DNA of 64,000 nt from Flavisolibacter ginsengisoli DSM 18119 (GCF_900129295.1 NZ_FQUU01000001.1:248001-312000), one strand, 5' to 3'; shown: positions 38,690-48,006, counted from the stretch's first letter. A program made the numbers and translations. Notes: generated by a model not told the origin, from the sequence alone.

Positions 38690-38729
38690 GGCAGAAGGTT
38701 TACAAGTATATGTTGTTGGTTTTTGAACT

Positions 38730-39983
38730 TTATTTTTTAAGCACCAGTTCCTGCATATTCCCATAGTTCTCGTAACTGGAGGTCACGATCTTATCGCCGG
38801 GCTGCAGGCCGCTCAGCACTTCATAATAATCAGGATTCTGGCGGCCCAGCTGCACATCTACTTTATATGCGGTTTTTCCATCTTTGTCAACTTTGAATAC
38901 CCAATTACCGCCTGTTTGCTGGTAAAACCCACCCTTAGCCAGTAATAAAGCCTGGGTTTCATCGCTCAATGCAAGGCGTATCTGCAAGGTTTGACCACGA
39001 CGTATACCCTCGGGTACCGCATCGATGAATTCCATATCAACCTGGAATCGTCCACTGTTCACCTGTGTGAATACCTTGTTGATCTTTAACTTGTAATTTT
39101 TGCCTGCGAAGGATGTTTCACCCATGAGGCCAATGAATACCCTTGAGATATAATGTTCATCTACATCAACACGTACCTTATAGCCGCTTAATACATCTAT
39201 CTGGCCCAGGCGTTCGCCTTTATTTTTACTCTGCCCCACCTCGGCATCCAGTGATGTCAGTTGACCATCAATGGGAGCTCTTACGATCAGGTCACCTACT
39301 TTCTTGCGCATCACGTTCAGTGCGTTCTGTGATCCCAGGTAAGATTGTTGGGCCTGTGAGATCTGTTGGGCATTGGAAGATTCGTCCTGCTTCAGGATCT
39401 TTTCTGTAAGCCCCTTCTTTTCCAGTTGATAGTTATAATTGTTTTCTGATTGCTTAAATTCCTGCAGGCCAATAGCTTTTTGTTCATACAGGGTCTTGTT
39501 CAATTCATAGATCCTTTTGGCTTCCTTCAGCTGGTTATCCACATCTGTCATCTGGTTCAGCTTTGTAGTAGTATTCTGCTGTGCTGCATTCCTGGCTATC
39601 TGCATTTGGGTCAATAAATTGTACACAGAGGTTTGTTGATTCACGAGGCTCAGAGCCAGGTCCGTATTCGATAGGCGGAGGATTGGCTGTCCCTTTTTAA
39701 CAATGGCCCCGTCATCAACCAACTTCTCTTCCACCCTTCCACCCTCGATGGCATCAAGGTAAATTGTTGTCAGGGGAAGCACCACTCCGTTTACAGGGAT
39801 AAATTCCTGGAAAGCGCCTTTCTTTACTTCACTGATCGTAATGCGCTCAGCATCTACATTCAGCTTGGCCTTACCTGAGGTGAAATAAAGGCTGCCGGTA
39901 ATGAGCAGCACAAGTCCTGCAATACCTGCAATGGTGAGAATCCTCTTTTGAGTCCACTTCTTTTTTTCAATTTTTCTATCCAC
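38730..39983 (-). CDS. HlyD/MacA-type periplasmic adaptor
   Basis: A 417-residue membrane-fusion protein, first gene of the leftward efflux locus. It starts at a GTG (39983-39981), because a stop precedes it in frame and no nearby ATG exists. A basic N-terminus, an anchoring helix (~17-33) and the lipoyl-type half DAIEGGRVEEKLVDDGAIVKKGQPILRL (about 66-93) are followed by a long coiled coil (~100-215, Gln/Asn-rich). The second lipoyl half (VRAPIDGQLTSLDAEVGQ), a beta-barrel and a C-terminal domain with LSGLQPGDKIVTSSYEN complete it. It links inner-membrane permeases to TolC. Confidence 0.94.
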   Translation of the reverse strand: MDRKIEKKKWTQKRILTIAGIAGLVLLITGSLYFTSGKAKLNVDAERITISEVKKGAFQEFIPVNGVVLPLTTIYLDAIEGGRVEEKLVDDGAIVKKGQPILRLSNTDLALSLVNQQTSVYNLLTQMQIARNAAQQNTTTKLNQMTDVDNQLKEAKRIYELNKTLYEQKAIGLQEFKQSENNYNYQLEKKGLTEKILKQDESSNAQQISQAQQSYLGSQNALNVMRKKVGDLIVRAPIDGQLTSLDAEVGQSKNKGERLGQIDVLSGYKVRVDVDEHYISRVFIGLMGETSFAGKNYKLKINKVFTQVNSGRFQVDMEFIDAVPEGIRRGQTLQIRLALSDETQALLLAKGGFYQQTGGNWVFKVDKDGKTAYKVDVQLGRQNPDYYEVLSGLQPGDKIVTSSYENYGNMQELVLKK

Positions 39984-40152
39984 GGAGCGTTAGATTTTAT
40001 GGTTTTAACTTAAACTGGTTCTTTTTAACAGGCACCGAAACTTATTGTCCGGTGATCGCTTTGTTACATCACTGAGTCGAAACCAATGCCAATGTTTGAC
40101 GATTATGGTTTTCAATAAGTTACATTTTTTGCAATCTACGAAGCTGTTCGTT

Positions 40153-40198
40153 ACCGTACAGAAAGTGTACGCTTTTGATACACCGTACCACTGTACAC
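40153..40198. promoter_or_regulatory. Two GTAC palindromes in the divergent promoter region
   Basis: GTACA-gaaag-TGTAC (40156-40170) is a perfect inverted repeat. A second site, GTAC-cact-GTAC (40185-40196), lies one to two helical turns farther on, and both are preceded by ACC. They sit about 85-130 bases from the regulator gene and about 170-215 bases from the HlyD start, as enhancer sites for an NtrC-type activator would. TGGCAT occurs on both strands nearby (40236-40241 on plus), but a proper GC -12 element is not seen, so sigma-54 promoters are not confirmed. Confidence 0.55.
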
Positions 40199-40282
40199 CT
40201 AAAATGGAGACTTCATTTTCAAAGGCTTGCATTACTGGCATATTTGTAGTTTCGCTACTACCAAATCATTCTACTATTAGTT

Positions 40283-41641
40283 ATGTCTTTAAAAACTGCT
40301 TCAGTCCTGGTTATTGATGACGATATCGATGTGTTGACCGCAGTGCGATTGTTATTACGCCCCGAGGTGAAAGAAATTGTCACGGAAAAGAATCCTGAGA
40401 ACATAAGATCAATTTTAGCTAAACAGGAATTTGACGTCATTCTGCTTGACATGAACTTCAATAGTTCCATCAATACTGGCAATGAGGGCATCTTCTGGCT
40501 TAAAAAGATAAAAGAAGAATTCCGGTCCACGGCTGCGGTTATTATGATAACCGCATATGGTGATATTGACCTGGCTATCCGTTCCCTGAAAGAAGGAGCT
40601 TTTGATTTTGTAGTAAAGCCCTGGCATAATGAAAGACTGATCACTACCATTAAAGAAGCCGTAAAAAGAAAAGAAAACAAAGGGACTGGTGCTATTGCCC
40701 TACCGTCTTCATCTTTATTTGAAACAGAGCTGCTGGGTAAGTCAGAATGTATGCAGGATATTTTTTATAAGATCCAGAAGATTGCTCCCACAGATGCAAA
40801 CATTCTCATATTGGGAGAAAATGGTACCGGTAAGGAATTGATCGCAAAAGCCATTCATCATTTTTCGGGCAGGTCAACCCAGCCATTTGTAAAAGTTGAT
40901 GTTGGGGCTCTGACAGATTCATTATTTGAAAGTGAACTATTTGGCCATAAAAAAGGAGCTTTTACGGACGCCCGCGAGGACCGTATGGGCCGATTTGAAT
41001 TGGCTAATGGTGGTACGCTTTTCCTTGATGAAATAGGAAATATCTCCTTGCACCAGCAGGCAAAGCTGCTGAGTGTTTTACAAAATCGTACAGTGACGCG
41101 CCTGGGAAGCAACGAATCCATTCCAATTGACATAAGGCTTGTATGCGCTACCAACATTCCAATTTCTGAATTGGCCAATGAAGCCAGGTTTAGAAAAGAC
41201 CTTATCTATCGCATCAATACGGTAGAGATCATTATACCCCCCCTGCGCAAAAGGGAAAAGGATATAATTCTCCTGGCAAAGCATTTCAGCAAGATATATA
41301 GTAATAAATACCTCAAGCCCACCCTTGATTTTGATGATAAGGCAATTGATAAACTGATGGGCTACAACTATCCCGGAAATGTAAGAGAACTTCAATATAC
41401 CATTGAAAGGGCTGTGATCATGTCTGATGGCAATATTTTAACTGCAAAGGATATTATATTTTCTCCTATTGAACAAACAATGGCAACAGAAGAAGTTCAA
41501 TTCTCAAACCTGGGAGCAGTGGAAAAAAACACCATCCTGCGTGTTATAGAGAAGCATAGTGGAAACATTTCTAAAGCAGCAAAAGAGTTAGGCATTACCA
41601 GAACAGCTTTATACAGGCGTTTGAATAAATACGATATTTAA
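40283..41641 (+). CDS. NtrC-type sigma-54-dependent response regulator
   Basis: A 452-residue regulator. The receiver domain is residues 5-125 with the acidic pocket Asp12-14, phospho-acceptor Asp56 (LLDMNFN) and Lys112 (VVKPW). The AAA+ domain (about 148-375) has Walker A GENGTGKE (178-185) and Walker B GGTLFLDEIGN (243-253). The sigma-54-contact loop reads GAFTDA (225-230), where the consensus is GAFTGA. A Fis-type helix-turn-helix closes it (NISKAAKELGITRTALYRRL, about 427-446). It is divergent from the efflux locus and 48 bases before its kinase, so it is the likely activator of that locus. Confidence 0.93.
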   Translation: MSLKTASVLVIDDDIDVLTAVRLLLRPEVKEIVTEKNPENIRSILAKQEFDVILLDMNFNSSINTGNEGIFWLKKIKEEFRSTAAVIMITAYGDIDLAIRSLKEGAFDFVVKPWHNERLITTIKEAVKRKENKGTGAIALPSSSLFETELLGKSECMQDIFYKIQKIAPTDANILILGENGTGKELIAKAIHHFSGRSTQPFVKVDVGALTDSLFESELFGHKKGAFTDAREDRMGRFELANGGTLFLDEIGNISLHQQAKLLSVLQNRTVTRLGSNESIPIDIRLVCATNIPISELANEARFRKDLIYRINTVEIIIPPLRKREKDIILLAKHFSKIYSNKYLKPTLDFDDKAIDKLMGYNYPGNVRELQYTIERAVIMSDGNILTAKDIIFSPIEQTMATEEVQFSNLGAVEKNTILRVIEKHSGNISKAAKELGITRTALYRRLNKYDI

Positions 41642-41689
41642 TACGCCTTATATCTCATTTTCTATTCCCTATCCATCTATTTATTCTAT

Positions 41690-43015
41690 ATGATCTTTAA
41701 AGATTTTCAGTGGCGCATTTTATCCCGTGTTTTGCTCCTTGTAATAACTTTAACTGCTGCTTCCTTTTTCCTGGTAAAGCAATGGCATGTTTACCTTGCG
41801 CTCATTTCACCTCTTGTTATTTACCAGATCATAGAATTTCTGCGATTTCAGAAAAAGACATATGATGAAGTTAACCAGTTTGTTGAGGCTGTACATTATC
41901 GTGATTTCTCCCGCTATTTCGATGTCAAACATGCCTCAGCAGATATTCAGCCACTGCGGAAAGGATTTAATGAGATCAACAGCACCTTCAAAGTAATATC
42001 AAAGGAAAAAGAAACTCAATACCAGTACCTCCAGAAAATACTTGAACTGGTTGGTACCGGGATCCTTTCCTACGAAATGGAAACCGGCGAAGTGGTTTGG
42101 ATGAATGAATCATTAAAGAATATGCTTCAGTTGCCATACCTGAAAACCATTCATTCATTTGAGAAAAGGGATAGCATGTTATTTACAGAAATTTATGAGC
42201 TAAGGCCAGGGGAAAGCAAGATCGCTATTGCTCATTTAGAAAAGTCACACTTCAAAATATTACTATCAGCTACTGCTTTTCAAACAGAAGGCAAGAAATT
42301 TAAGCTGGTTGCTTTCCAAAATGTAAATGAAGCCCTGGATGAAACGGAATCGCGTGCCTGGCAAAAGCTTTTGAGTGTTATGACACACGAGATCATGAAT
42401 TCTGTAGCTCCGATTTCTTCTCTTGCTGAAACATTGAAAAAAAGACTTACCTCCACTGATACCAATACCCTTGAAGACCTGGAATTAGGTATCGAAACCA
42501 TCCAGCGAAGAAGTGAAGGACTGCTCAAATTTGCAGAGACATATCGTAACCTCAATAAGATTACAAAGCTCAACCTTCAAAAGGTGTATATAAGGGAACT
42601 GTTTGGCAACCTGCACCAGTTAATGGCTCCAACTTTTGAGCAAAAGGGTATTGAGCTTGAGATCATATTAAAGGATACCGATCTTATGCTTGAAGCAGAT
42701 CCCAGTCTCATAGAACAGGTATTGATCAATCTTATCGTTAATGCTATTGAAGCAGTTAAGGATCAGTTGGAACCCAGGATCATATTATCTGCTGAACAAC
42801 CACTGAATAAAAAAGTTATTCTTAAAGTAGCTGACAATGGACCTGGCATTCCAGAAGAAGTGTTAGATAAGATATTTATACCCTTTTTCAGTACCAAAAA
42901 AAGCGGGAGTGGAATTGGACTCAGTCTTTGTAAACAGATCATTATGCTGCACCGTGGCAACATCCAGGTTCAGTCCATAGAAGGGAAAGGAACTGTTTTT
43001 TCCATGCAATTTTAA
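41690..43015 (+). CDS. Membrane sensor histidine kinase, partner of the NtrC-type regulator
   Basis: A 441-residue kinase with two N-terminal helices (about 10-28 and 33-50) separated by only a few residues, so there is almost no periplasmic sensor. Next come a HAMP-like linker, a PAS-like fold (about 112-215), the H-box with His233 (MTHEIMNSVAPISS), N-box QVLINLIVNAIEA (343-355), G1 DNGPGIP (382-388), F-box FIPFFSTKK and G2 GSGIGLSL. The NtrB/atypical HisKA form matches sigma-54 regulators. With no sizeable periplasmic loop, it probably senses within the membrane, as intramembrane-sensing kinases next to ABC exporters do (inference). Confidence 0.92.
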   Translation: MIFKDFQWRILSRVLLLVITLTAASFFLVKQWHVYLALISPLVIYQIIEFLRFQKKTYDEVNQFVEAVHYRDFSRYFDVKHASADIQPLRKGFNEINSTFKVISKEKETQYQYLQKILELVGTGILSYEMETGEVVWMNESLKNMLQLPYLKTIHSFEKRDSMLFTEIYELRPGESKIAIAHLEKSHFKILLSATAFQTEGKKFKLVAFQNVNEALDETESRAWQKLLSVMTHEIMNSVAPISSLAETLKKRLTSTDTNTLEDLELGIETIQRRSEGLLKFAETYRNLNKITKLNLQKVYIRELFGNLHQLMAPTFEQKGIELEIILKDTDLMLEADPSLIEQVLINLIVNAIEAVKDQLEPRIILSAEQPLNKKVILKVADNGPGIPEEVLDKIFIPFFSTKKSGSGIGLSLCKQIIMLHRGNIQVQSIEGKGTVFSMQF

Positions 43016-43057
43016 ACACCACTCTTCAGATTACTTCCAAATCCTTATTCTTGCAAA

Positions 43058-43537
43058 ATGAACACAGAGCAGCAGGAAGCATTTATGCGTGAAGCTATAG
43101 CCTTATCCTTAACCAATATCAAAACTTGTAAAGGGGGCCCTTTTGGTGCTGTCATTGTTAAAAATGGTGAAATCATAGCAAGGGGTGCTAACAATGTGAC
43201 CTCTACCAATGATCCTACTGCGCATGCTGAAGTGGTTGCCATCCGACAGGCCTGTGAGCATTTGCAAACATTCCAGTTAACAGGATGCGAGATATATGCC
43301 AGTTGTGAACCCTGCCCCATGTGCCTGGGGGCCATATATTGGGCAAGACTGGACAAATTATACTATGCCAATACAAAAACAGATGCCGCGGCCATCAATT
43401 TTGATGATAAGTTTATCTATGAAGAATTGGAAAAGCCTTTGGAGCACCGCACACTCTTTACCCAACAATTATTGAGAGACGAAGCCCTGGAGGCATTTAA
43501 AAAATGGTCTCAAATGGATGAGAAAATAGAGTATTAG
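43058..43537 (+). CDS. guaD: Guanine deaminase
   Basis: A 159-residue cytidine-deaminase-fold enzyme that converts guanine to xanthine. The zinc site is His56 with catalytic Glu58 (TAHAEV) and Cys86/Cys89 (EPCPMC). The substrate-loop sequence NNVTSTNDPTAHAEV, the helix CLGAIYWAR, the DAAAINFDDKFIYEE segment and the C-terminal EKIEY tail follow the short Bacillus GuaD type rather than TadA. Its closest alternative, tRNA adenosine deaminase, normally lacks this C-terminal tail. It lies 42 bases after the histidine kinase and may be a separate unit. Confidence 0.88.
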   Translation: MNTEQQEAFMREAIALSLTNIKTCKGGPFGAVIVKNGEIIARGANNVTSTNDPTAHAEVVAIRQACEHLQTFQLTGCEIYASCEPCPMCLGAIYWARLDKLYYANTKTDAAAINFDDKFIYEELEKPLEHRTLFTQQLLRDEALEAFKKWSQMDEKIEY

Positions 43538-43631
43538 GCATTTGTTAATTAAAACAGGAATATCTCCCTGTAAAATGCCAAATCAAACCTGATTTAGCAG
43601 TTTGTAATTTCAAACATTCTGCAGGGATAAT

Positions 43632-43639
43632 TACCTTTG
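43632..43639 (+). promoter_or_regulatory. -10 element upstream of clpS
   Basis: TACCTTTG matches the Bacteroidota TAnnTTTG consensus exactly and ends only 4 bases before the clpS ATG. Transcription would begin at or next to the start codon. Confidence 0.55.
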
Positions 43640-43643
43640 AATC

Positions 43644-43937
43644 ATGAAAGGTTCTGAAAAGATATCACCTTTTGAAATGGATGACGTCCTTGTTGATACG
43701 ATGGACCCATTTCATCTGATCGTGTGGAATGATGAGGTAAACACTTTTGAATGGGTCATTGAATCCCTAATGGAGGTTTGTGACCATAGCTACGAACAGG
43801 CCGAACAATGTGCCTATATCATACATTACAAAGGGAAATATGCAGTTAAGCATGGCTCCTATGAGAACCTGAAACCAATGTGTGATGCCATCACGGAGAG
43901 AGGGATTGGCGCTACCCTTGAGACTGTTCCTGCTTAA
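43644..43937 (+). CDS. clpS: Clp protease adaptor ClpS
   Basis: A 97-residue N-end-rule adaptor that delivers substrates to ClpAP/ClpCP. After a flexible N-terminus, the core has FHLIVWNDEVNTFEWVIESLMEVC (about 23-46), where family ClpS has the NDD.TP.EFV..L substrate pocket. It is followed by HSYEQAEQCAYIIHYKGKYAV (about 48-68), matching the A..H..G.A.V helix and strand, and a C-terminal strand ERGIGATLETV. No clpA is in the window. It is convergent with the esterase gene. Confidence 0.9.
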   Translation: MKGSEKISPFEMDDVLVDTMDPFHLIVWNDEVNTFEWVIESLMEVCDHSYEQAEQCAYIIHYKGKYAVKHGSYENLKPMCDAITERGIGATLETVPA

Positions 43938-43953
43938 TCACTTAAAACCTGGT

Positions 43954-44685
43954 TTAAAAACGAGTGCCCAAATAATGTGGCAGTACCGTACGCCAGGTAT
44001 TCCAGTCATGCGGCCATTCAGATCCCCAAATATCCAACTCGTAATTGATCCCTTTATTATATAGCAGAGAAGCAAAACTTCGGCTTGCATTGGGATCTTC
44101 ATAAGCACCGCTACCACTGAAAATATGGATATGCTGACTTCTTCGTATTTGCTCCAGGATGGAGTGGTCAGTTAAATTGGGCAGGTAATGCTGCGGACTG
44201 TTGAAATATACATCATCATCATAATATCCCTTTGTATATTCTGTAAGATCGTAAACCCCACTCAGGGCGATCACTCCATTAAGCAGGTCAGGTCTTTTTA
44301 AAAAAAGGTTCATACTATGTAAGGCGCCAAAAGAAGCACCACAAATAATTATTGGGGTCTCAGGACTGGTATGAGTCCTTATAAAAGGTATTACTTCCTG
44401 GTAAACATACTCATTGAATTGCTGGTGACGGATGATCTTATGGCGGGGATCCATTTCGTTATTCATCCAGCTTTCATTGTTTATACTGTTAATAGAGAAA
44501 ACTTTTACTTTCCCACCATCAATAAACGGGGAAAGAGCATCCATCAGCTGAAACCTCTCATATTCCAGGTAATCTGCAGCAGCTGTTGGAACAAGTAACA
44601 AAGCAAAACCATAATGGCCATAAACTGCTATAGGCATCTCCTTGCTAAGTCTTGGGCTATACCATGAAGTGATCTGTCTTTCCAT
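43954..44685 (-). CDS. Esterase of the enterochelin esterase/EstD-like family
   Basis: A 243-residue alpha/beta hydrolase, apparently cytoplasmic. The nucleophile elbow is GASFGA (Ser118), a candidate acid lies in the EDPNAS segment (about Asp197), and the catalytic His is in WPHDWNTWR (His226), the WxHDWxxWR signature of this family. MDPRHKIIRHQQFNEYVYQEVIPFI is the usual pre-nucleophile helix. Members hydrolyse ester or thioester bonds; the substrate is unknown. No siderophore genes are nearby, so true enterochelin hydrolysis is not implied. Confidence 0.85.
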   Translation of the reverse strand: MERQITSWYSPRLSKEMPIAVYGHYGFALLLVPTAAADYLEYERFQLMDALSPFIDGGKVKVFSINSINNESWMNNEMDPRHKIIRHQQFNEYVYQEVIPFIRTHTSPETPIIICGASFGALHSMNLFLKRPDLLNGVIALSGVYDLTEYTKGYYDDDVYFNSPQHYLPNLTDHSILEQIRRSQHIHIFSGSGAYEDPNASRSFASLLYNKGINYELDIWGSEWPHDWNTWRTVLPHYLGTRF

Positions 44686-44856
44686 GAAATCAATATTATC
44701 AGTGTAATTGAATGATCCGGATCAAAGAATTAAGATACAATAATAACAAGGGGTGACGAGTAAAATTCCTTTTTCTTGATTTTATAAATATTAAGTATTA
44801 AGTTATACCTGTTTAACTGCGAATCAGTATTTTCATTTATTGTTACATCAGCCGGC

Positions 44857-47800
44857 ATGCAAGATCAGCACCAGATAGATGCCTCTTTTACGGATGGCGC
44901 TCCTCTGTCCGAGGAAATTGCCTTACAGCTTATAATTAATAACCTGGATGATGTATTCTTTCTAATAGACAAAGAACTTAAGATTGTCATTTGTAGCGAG
45001 GTAACCAAAAAAACCGTAAAGCAACACCTGGGTTATACTATTAGGCCGGGCATGTCTATATTGGAACTGGTACCACTGGAAAGACGTAAATTTCTTAAAG
45101 AGGTTTATGCGGAAGTTTTGCATGGAAAAGAACGCTGGACTGAAGTTGAGGTTCCTATAAACGGTACTGCGAATTACTTCGAGAGCTATTTTAAGCCAGC
45201 GAAAAATCAAAAAAAGGAGATCATAGGTGTGCTGGTCAGTACAAGAAATATCACTGGGAAAAAACAGGCTGATTTAGAACAATCAAAAATAAAAGAAAGC
45301 CTCAGACTATCTGAACAACAATACAGGACCTTATTTGATAGCAATCCACTGCCCTGCTGGATCTATGACCTTGAAACGCAAAAATTCCTGGAAGTAAATG
45401 AAGCCGCCATCAAACATTATGGATATACTCATGATGAATTCCTGCAATTAACCATTTTTGATATACAGGCCGAAGAGAACATTGAAAAATTAAAGAAAAG
45501 GACAATTAATAGGGTACAAAAAACCTATTCTTTAAATAACTGGCAACATAAATTAAAGGATGGGCGGATCATCTTTGTTGACCTGCGCATCAACTGTATA
45601 AACTACCATGGTAAGGAAGCTAACCTGGTGGTGGCACATGATGTAACCCCAAAAGTAGTAACAGAGAATGAATTGCGTAAAAGCAACGAACGCTTTCGCC
45701 TGGCAGCAAAGGCTTCTTCTGAAGCGCTTTGGGAATGGGATGTAATAACCAAAGAAGCCTATATCAGTTCCACCTATACTGACATGATGGGATGGAGAGC
45801 AGATGAGTTCAGGAAGTTTGACGAATGGTACGATTATATCCATCCGGATGATAAAGAGGAAACAATAAGAACATACCAGGACGCAATTGACAATCCTAAA
45901 ACAGAGCGTTGGGAAAAAGAATACCGCTATCTCAAATCCGATGGCAGTTATGCCTATGTAAATGATAAAGCAGTGATCCTGAGAAATAATAAGGGGGAGG
46001 CCATAAAAGTAACAGGGGCGCTGCAAAATATTACCGAACAGAAACGCATTGAAGCTGAATTAAAGAAAAGCAATATGCGCTTTCAACTGGCCAGCCGTGC
46101 GGCATCAGATGCAATTTATGAATGGGATATTATTGCCAACGAATTTTACTGGAGCGATAGCCTCCAGTCATTGTTTGGCTATCACCCTTCAGAAGTGAAT
46201 ATAGAAACCTGGAAAGAATTGTTACATCCGGCTGAAAGTCAAAAAACTATTCAAAGCCTTGAAGATACCCTGGCCCACCCCCGTAAAAAGATCTGGAACC
46301 AGGAGTACAGGTTGAAACGTGCGGATGGAAAGTTCAGCTATGTACTTGAAAGAGGTTTTATCGTCCGTGATGAAGAGGGAAAAGCGCTTCGTATGATCGG
46401 CTCATTGCAGGATATTTCTGACCGGAAATTTCATGAGCAGTTATTGTCCCTTGAAAGATCTATCCTCGAACTTTCAGCCAATCCTGGCATTGAACTGAAA
46501 GAAGTGGTAGATAAGCTTTTAAAAGGCATAGAGGAAATCCACACGCATTCTATTACTTCCGTTCTGTTGCTGAAAGATGATAAGATAATTGAACACCTGG
46601 CCTCTCCCAGCCTGCCGCCAGGTTATGCAGAGGCTATCAATGGCACACCCATTGGAGCGGCAGCTGGAAGCTGCGGCACAGCCATGTTCCTGAAAAAACC
46701 TGTCATTACCTCAGATATAGACAAAGATCCCCTGTGGTCAAAATACAAACATATTGCTGCACGCTTTGGTCTGAAAGCATGTTGGGCACTACCCATCATC
46801 CATAGCTCAGGCAAGGTACTGGGAAGCTTTGCTATATACCACAAAACCCCTCAAATACCAGACAATAATGAATTAGCTACCGTTGAGCGACTGCGCAATA
46901 TTTTGAGGATTGTCATGGAGAACAGGTGGTCATTACAGGAGATAAGGCTGGCAAATGAGCGGTTTGATATTATGATGATGGCCACACATGACCTTATCTG
47001 GGACTGGAACCTGGAGACTAATTTTGTTTACCGCGAAGGAACAGGACTTAAAAAAGTGTTTGGCGTAGAAAAAAATGAAACAATTGAAAATATCAATGAA
47101 TGGATAAAGCGGTTGCACCCAGATGATGTCCAGAAAGTCAAAAAAGTGATGGCGCACATCATGAATGCTGTCCACGAGAATAACTTTGACGTAGAATACC
47201 GCTTTAGAAGAGATGATGGCACTTATACTTTCGTCTATGACAGGGGCGTACTTATCAGGAATAAAGAAGGAAAACCAATTAGAATGATCGGTGCTGCCCA
47301 GGATGTTTCTGAAAGAAAACGGTTGGAAAAAGAACTACTGAATAATGAACTGGAACACCAGAAGGCCATCAACCTGGCCACCGTTGAAACACAGGAACAG
47401 GAAAGAAGCGAAATTGGCAAGGAACTTCACGATAATGTAAACCAGGTTTTGACCACCACTAAGCTATACCTTGATCTGGCTATCAGTAATCCCGAGTTGC
47501 GTGATGAAATGGTATTGAAATCCAATAAGAATATTATAAATGTTATTAATGAGATAAGGCAACTTTCCCGTTCTTTAATGAATCCCAGCATTGGCGATCT
47601 GGGCTTGATAGACTCTATACACGATCTCATCGAAAATATCAACCTCACCCGTAAACTTCATGTAAGTTTGCAATCGAAGTCAGAAATTGAGGATCTTTTA
47701 GATAAAAATCAGAAACTTACAATTTTTAGAATCATCCAGGAGGCACTTAATAACGCTATAAAGCACGCAAAGGCCACAAAGGTTAGTATTAAGATATTAT

Positions 47801-48000
47801 ATAATACTACAATGGTTGAAGTTGTAATTGAAGATAACGGGATAGGATTTAATCTTCAGAAAGTTAAAAAAGGGGCTGGACTTAAAAATATTCAAAACCG
47901 GATTTACCTTATCAATGGTACACACAATATTGAAAGTGCACCATCTAAGGGATCAAAAATAATTATCAATTTCCCTTTTAAACAAAATAGCATATCCTAA
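44857..48000 (+). CDS. Multi-PAS/GAF cytoplasmic histidine kinase (NarX/HisKA_3 type)
   Basis: A 1047-residue soluble kinase. By eye it holds PAS1 (~25-145), PAS2 (~150-272), PAS3 (~275-400), PAS4 (~405-528), a GAF domain (~535-690), PAS5 (~695-825), HisKA_3 with His858 (GKELHDNVNQVL), and HATPase with DNGIGF (993-998) and the C-terminal GAGLKNIQNRI. Each later PAS ends in the PAC-type GAxQDxSERK phrase (for example MIGAAQDVSERKRLEKE). No membrane segment is seen, so it senses intracellular or redox cues. The partner regulator starts 6 bases later. Confidence 0.93.
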   Translation: MQDQHQIDASFTDGAPLSEEIALQLIINNLDDVFFLIDKELKIVICSEVTKKTVKQHLGYTIRPGMSILELVPLERRKFLKEVYAEVLHGKERWTEVEVPINGTANYFESYFKPAKNQKKEIIGVLVSTRNITGKKQADLEQSKIKESLRLSEQQYRTLFDSNPLPCWIYDLETQKFLEVNEAAIKHYGYTHDEFLQLTIFDIQAEENIEKLKKRTINRVQKTYSLNNWQHKLKDGRIIFVDLRINCINYHGKEANLVVAHDVTPKVVTENELRKSNERFRLAAKASSEALWEWDVITKEAYISSTYTDMMGWRADEFRKFDEWYDYIHPDDKEETIRTYQDAIDNPKTERWEKEYRYLKSDGSYAYVNDKAVILRNNKGEAIKVTGALQNITEQKRIEAELKKSNMRFQLASRAASDAIYEWDIIANEFYWSDSLQSLFGYHPSEVNIETWKELLHPAESQKTIQSLEDTLAHPRKKIWNQEYRLKRADGKFSYVLERGFIVRDEEGKALRMIGSLQDISDRKFHEQLLSLERSILELSANPGIELKEVVDKLLKGIEEIHTHSITSVLLLKDDKIIEHLASPSLPPGYAEAINGTPIGAAAGSCGTAMFLKKPVITSDIDKDPLWSKYKHIAARFGLKACWALPIIHSSGKVLGSFAIYHKTPQIPDNNELATVERLRNILRIVMENRWSLQEIRLANERFDIMMMATHDLIWDWNLETNFVYREGTGLKKVFGVEKNETIENINEWIKRLHPDDVQKVKKVMAHIMNAVHENNFDVEYRFRRDDGTYTFVYDRGVLIRNKEGKPIRMIGAAQDVSERKRLEKELLNNELEHQKAINLATVETQEQERSEIGKELHDNVNQVLTTTKLYLDLAISNPELRDEMVLKSNKNIINVINEIRQLSRSLMNPSIGDLGLIDSIHDLIENINLTRKLHVSLQSKSEIEDLLDKNQKLTIFRIIQEALNNAIKHAKATKVSIKILYNTTMVEVVIEDNGIGFNLQKVKKGAGLKNIQNRIYLINGTHNIESAPSKGSKIIINFPFKQNSIS

Positions 48001-48006
48001 CTAACT

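Noticed and set aside
16161-39983. Lipoprotein-sorting (LolCDE) operon
   Set aside because: Permeases are double MacB/FtsX units in eight copies with HlyD and TolC partners; LolCDE has single-unit permeases and no TolC.
40060-40260. Sigma-54 (-24/-12) promoters for the regulator and HlyD genes
   Set aside because: TGGCAT is present on both strands, but the spaced GC of the -12 element is missing, so I do not call them.
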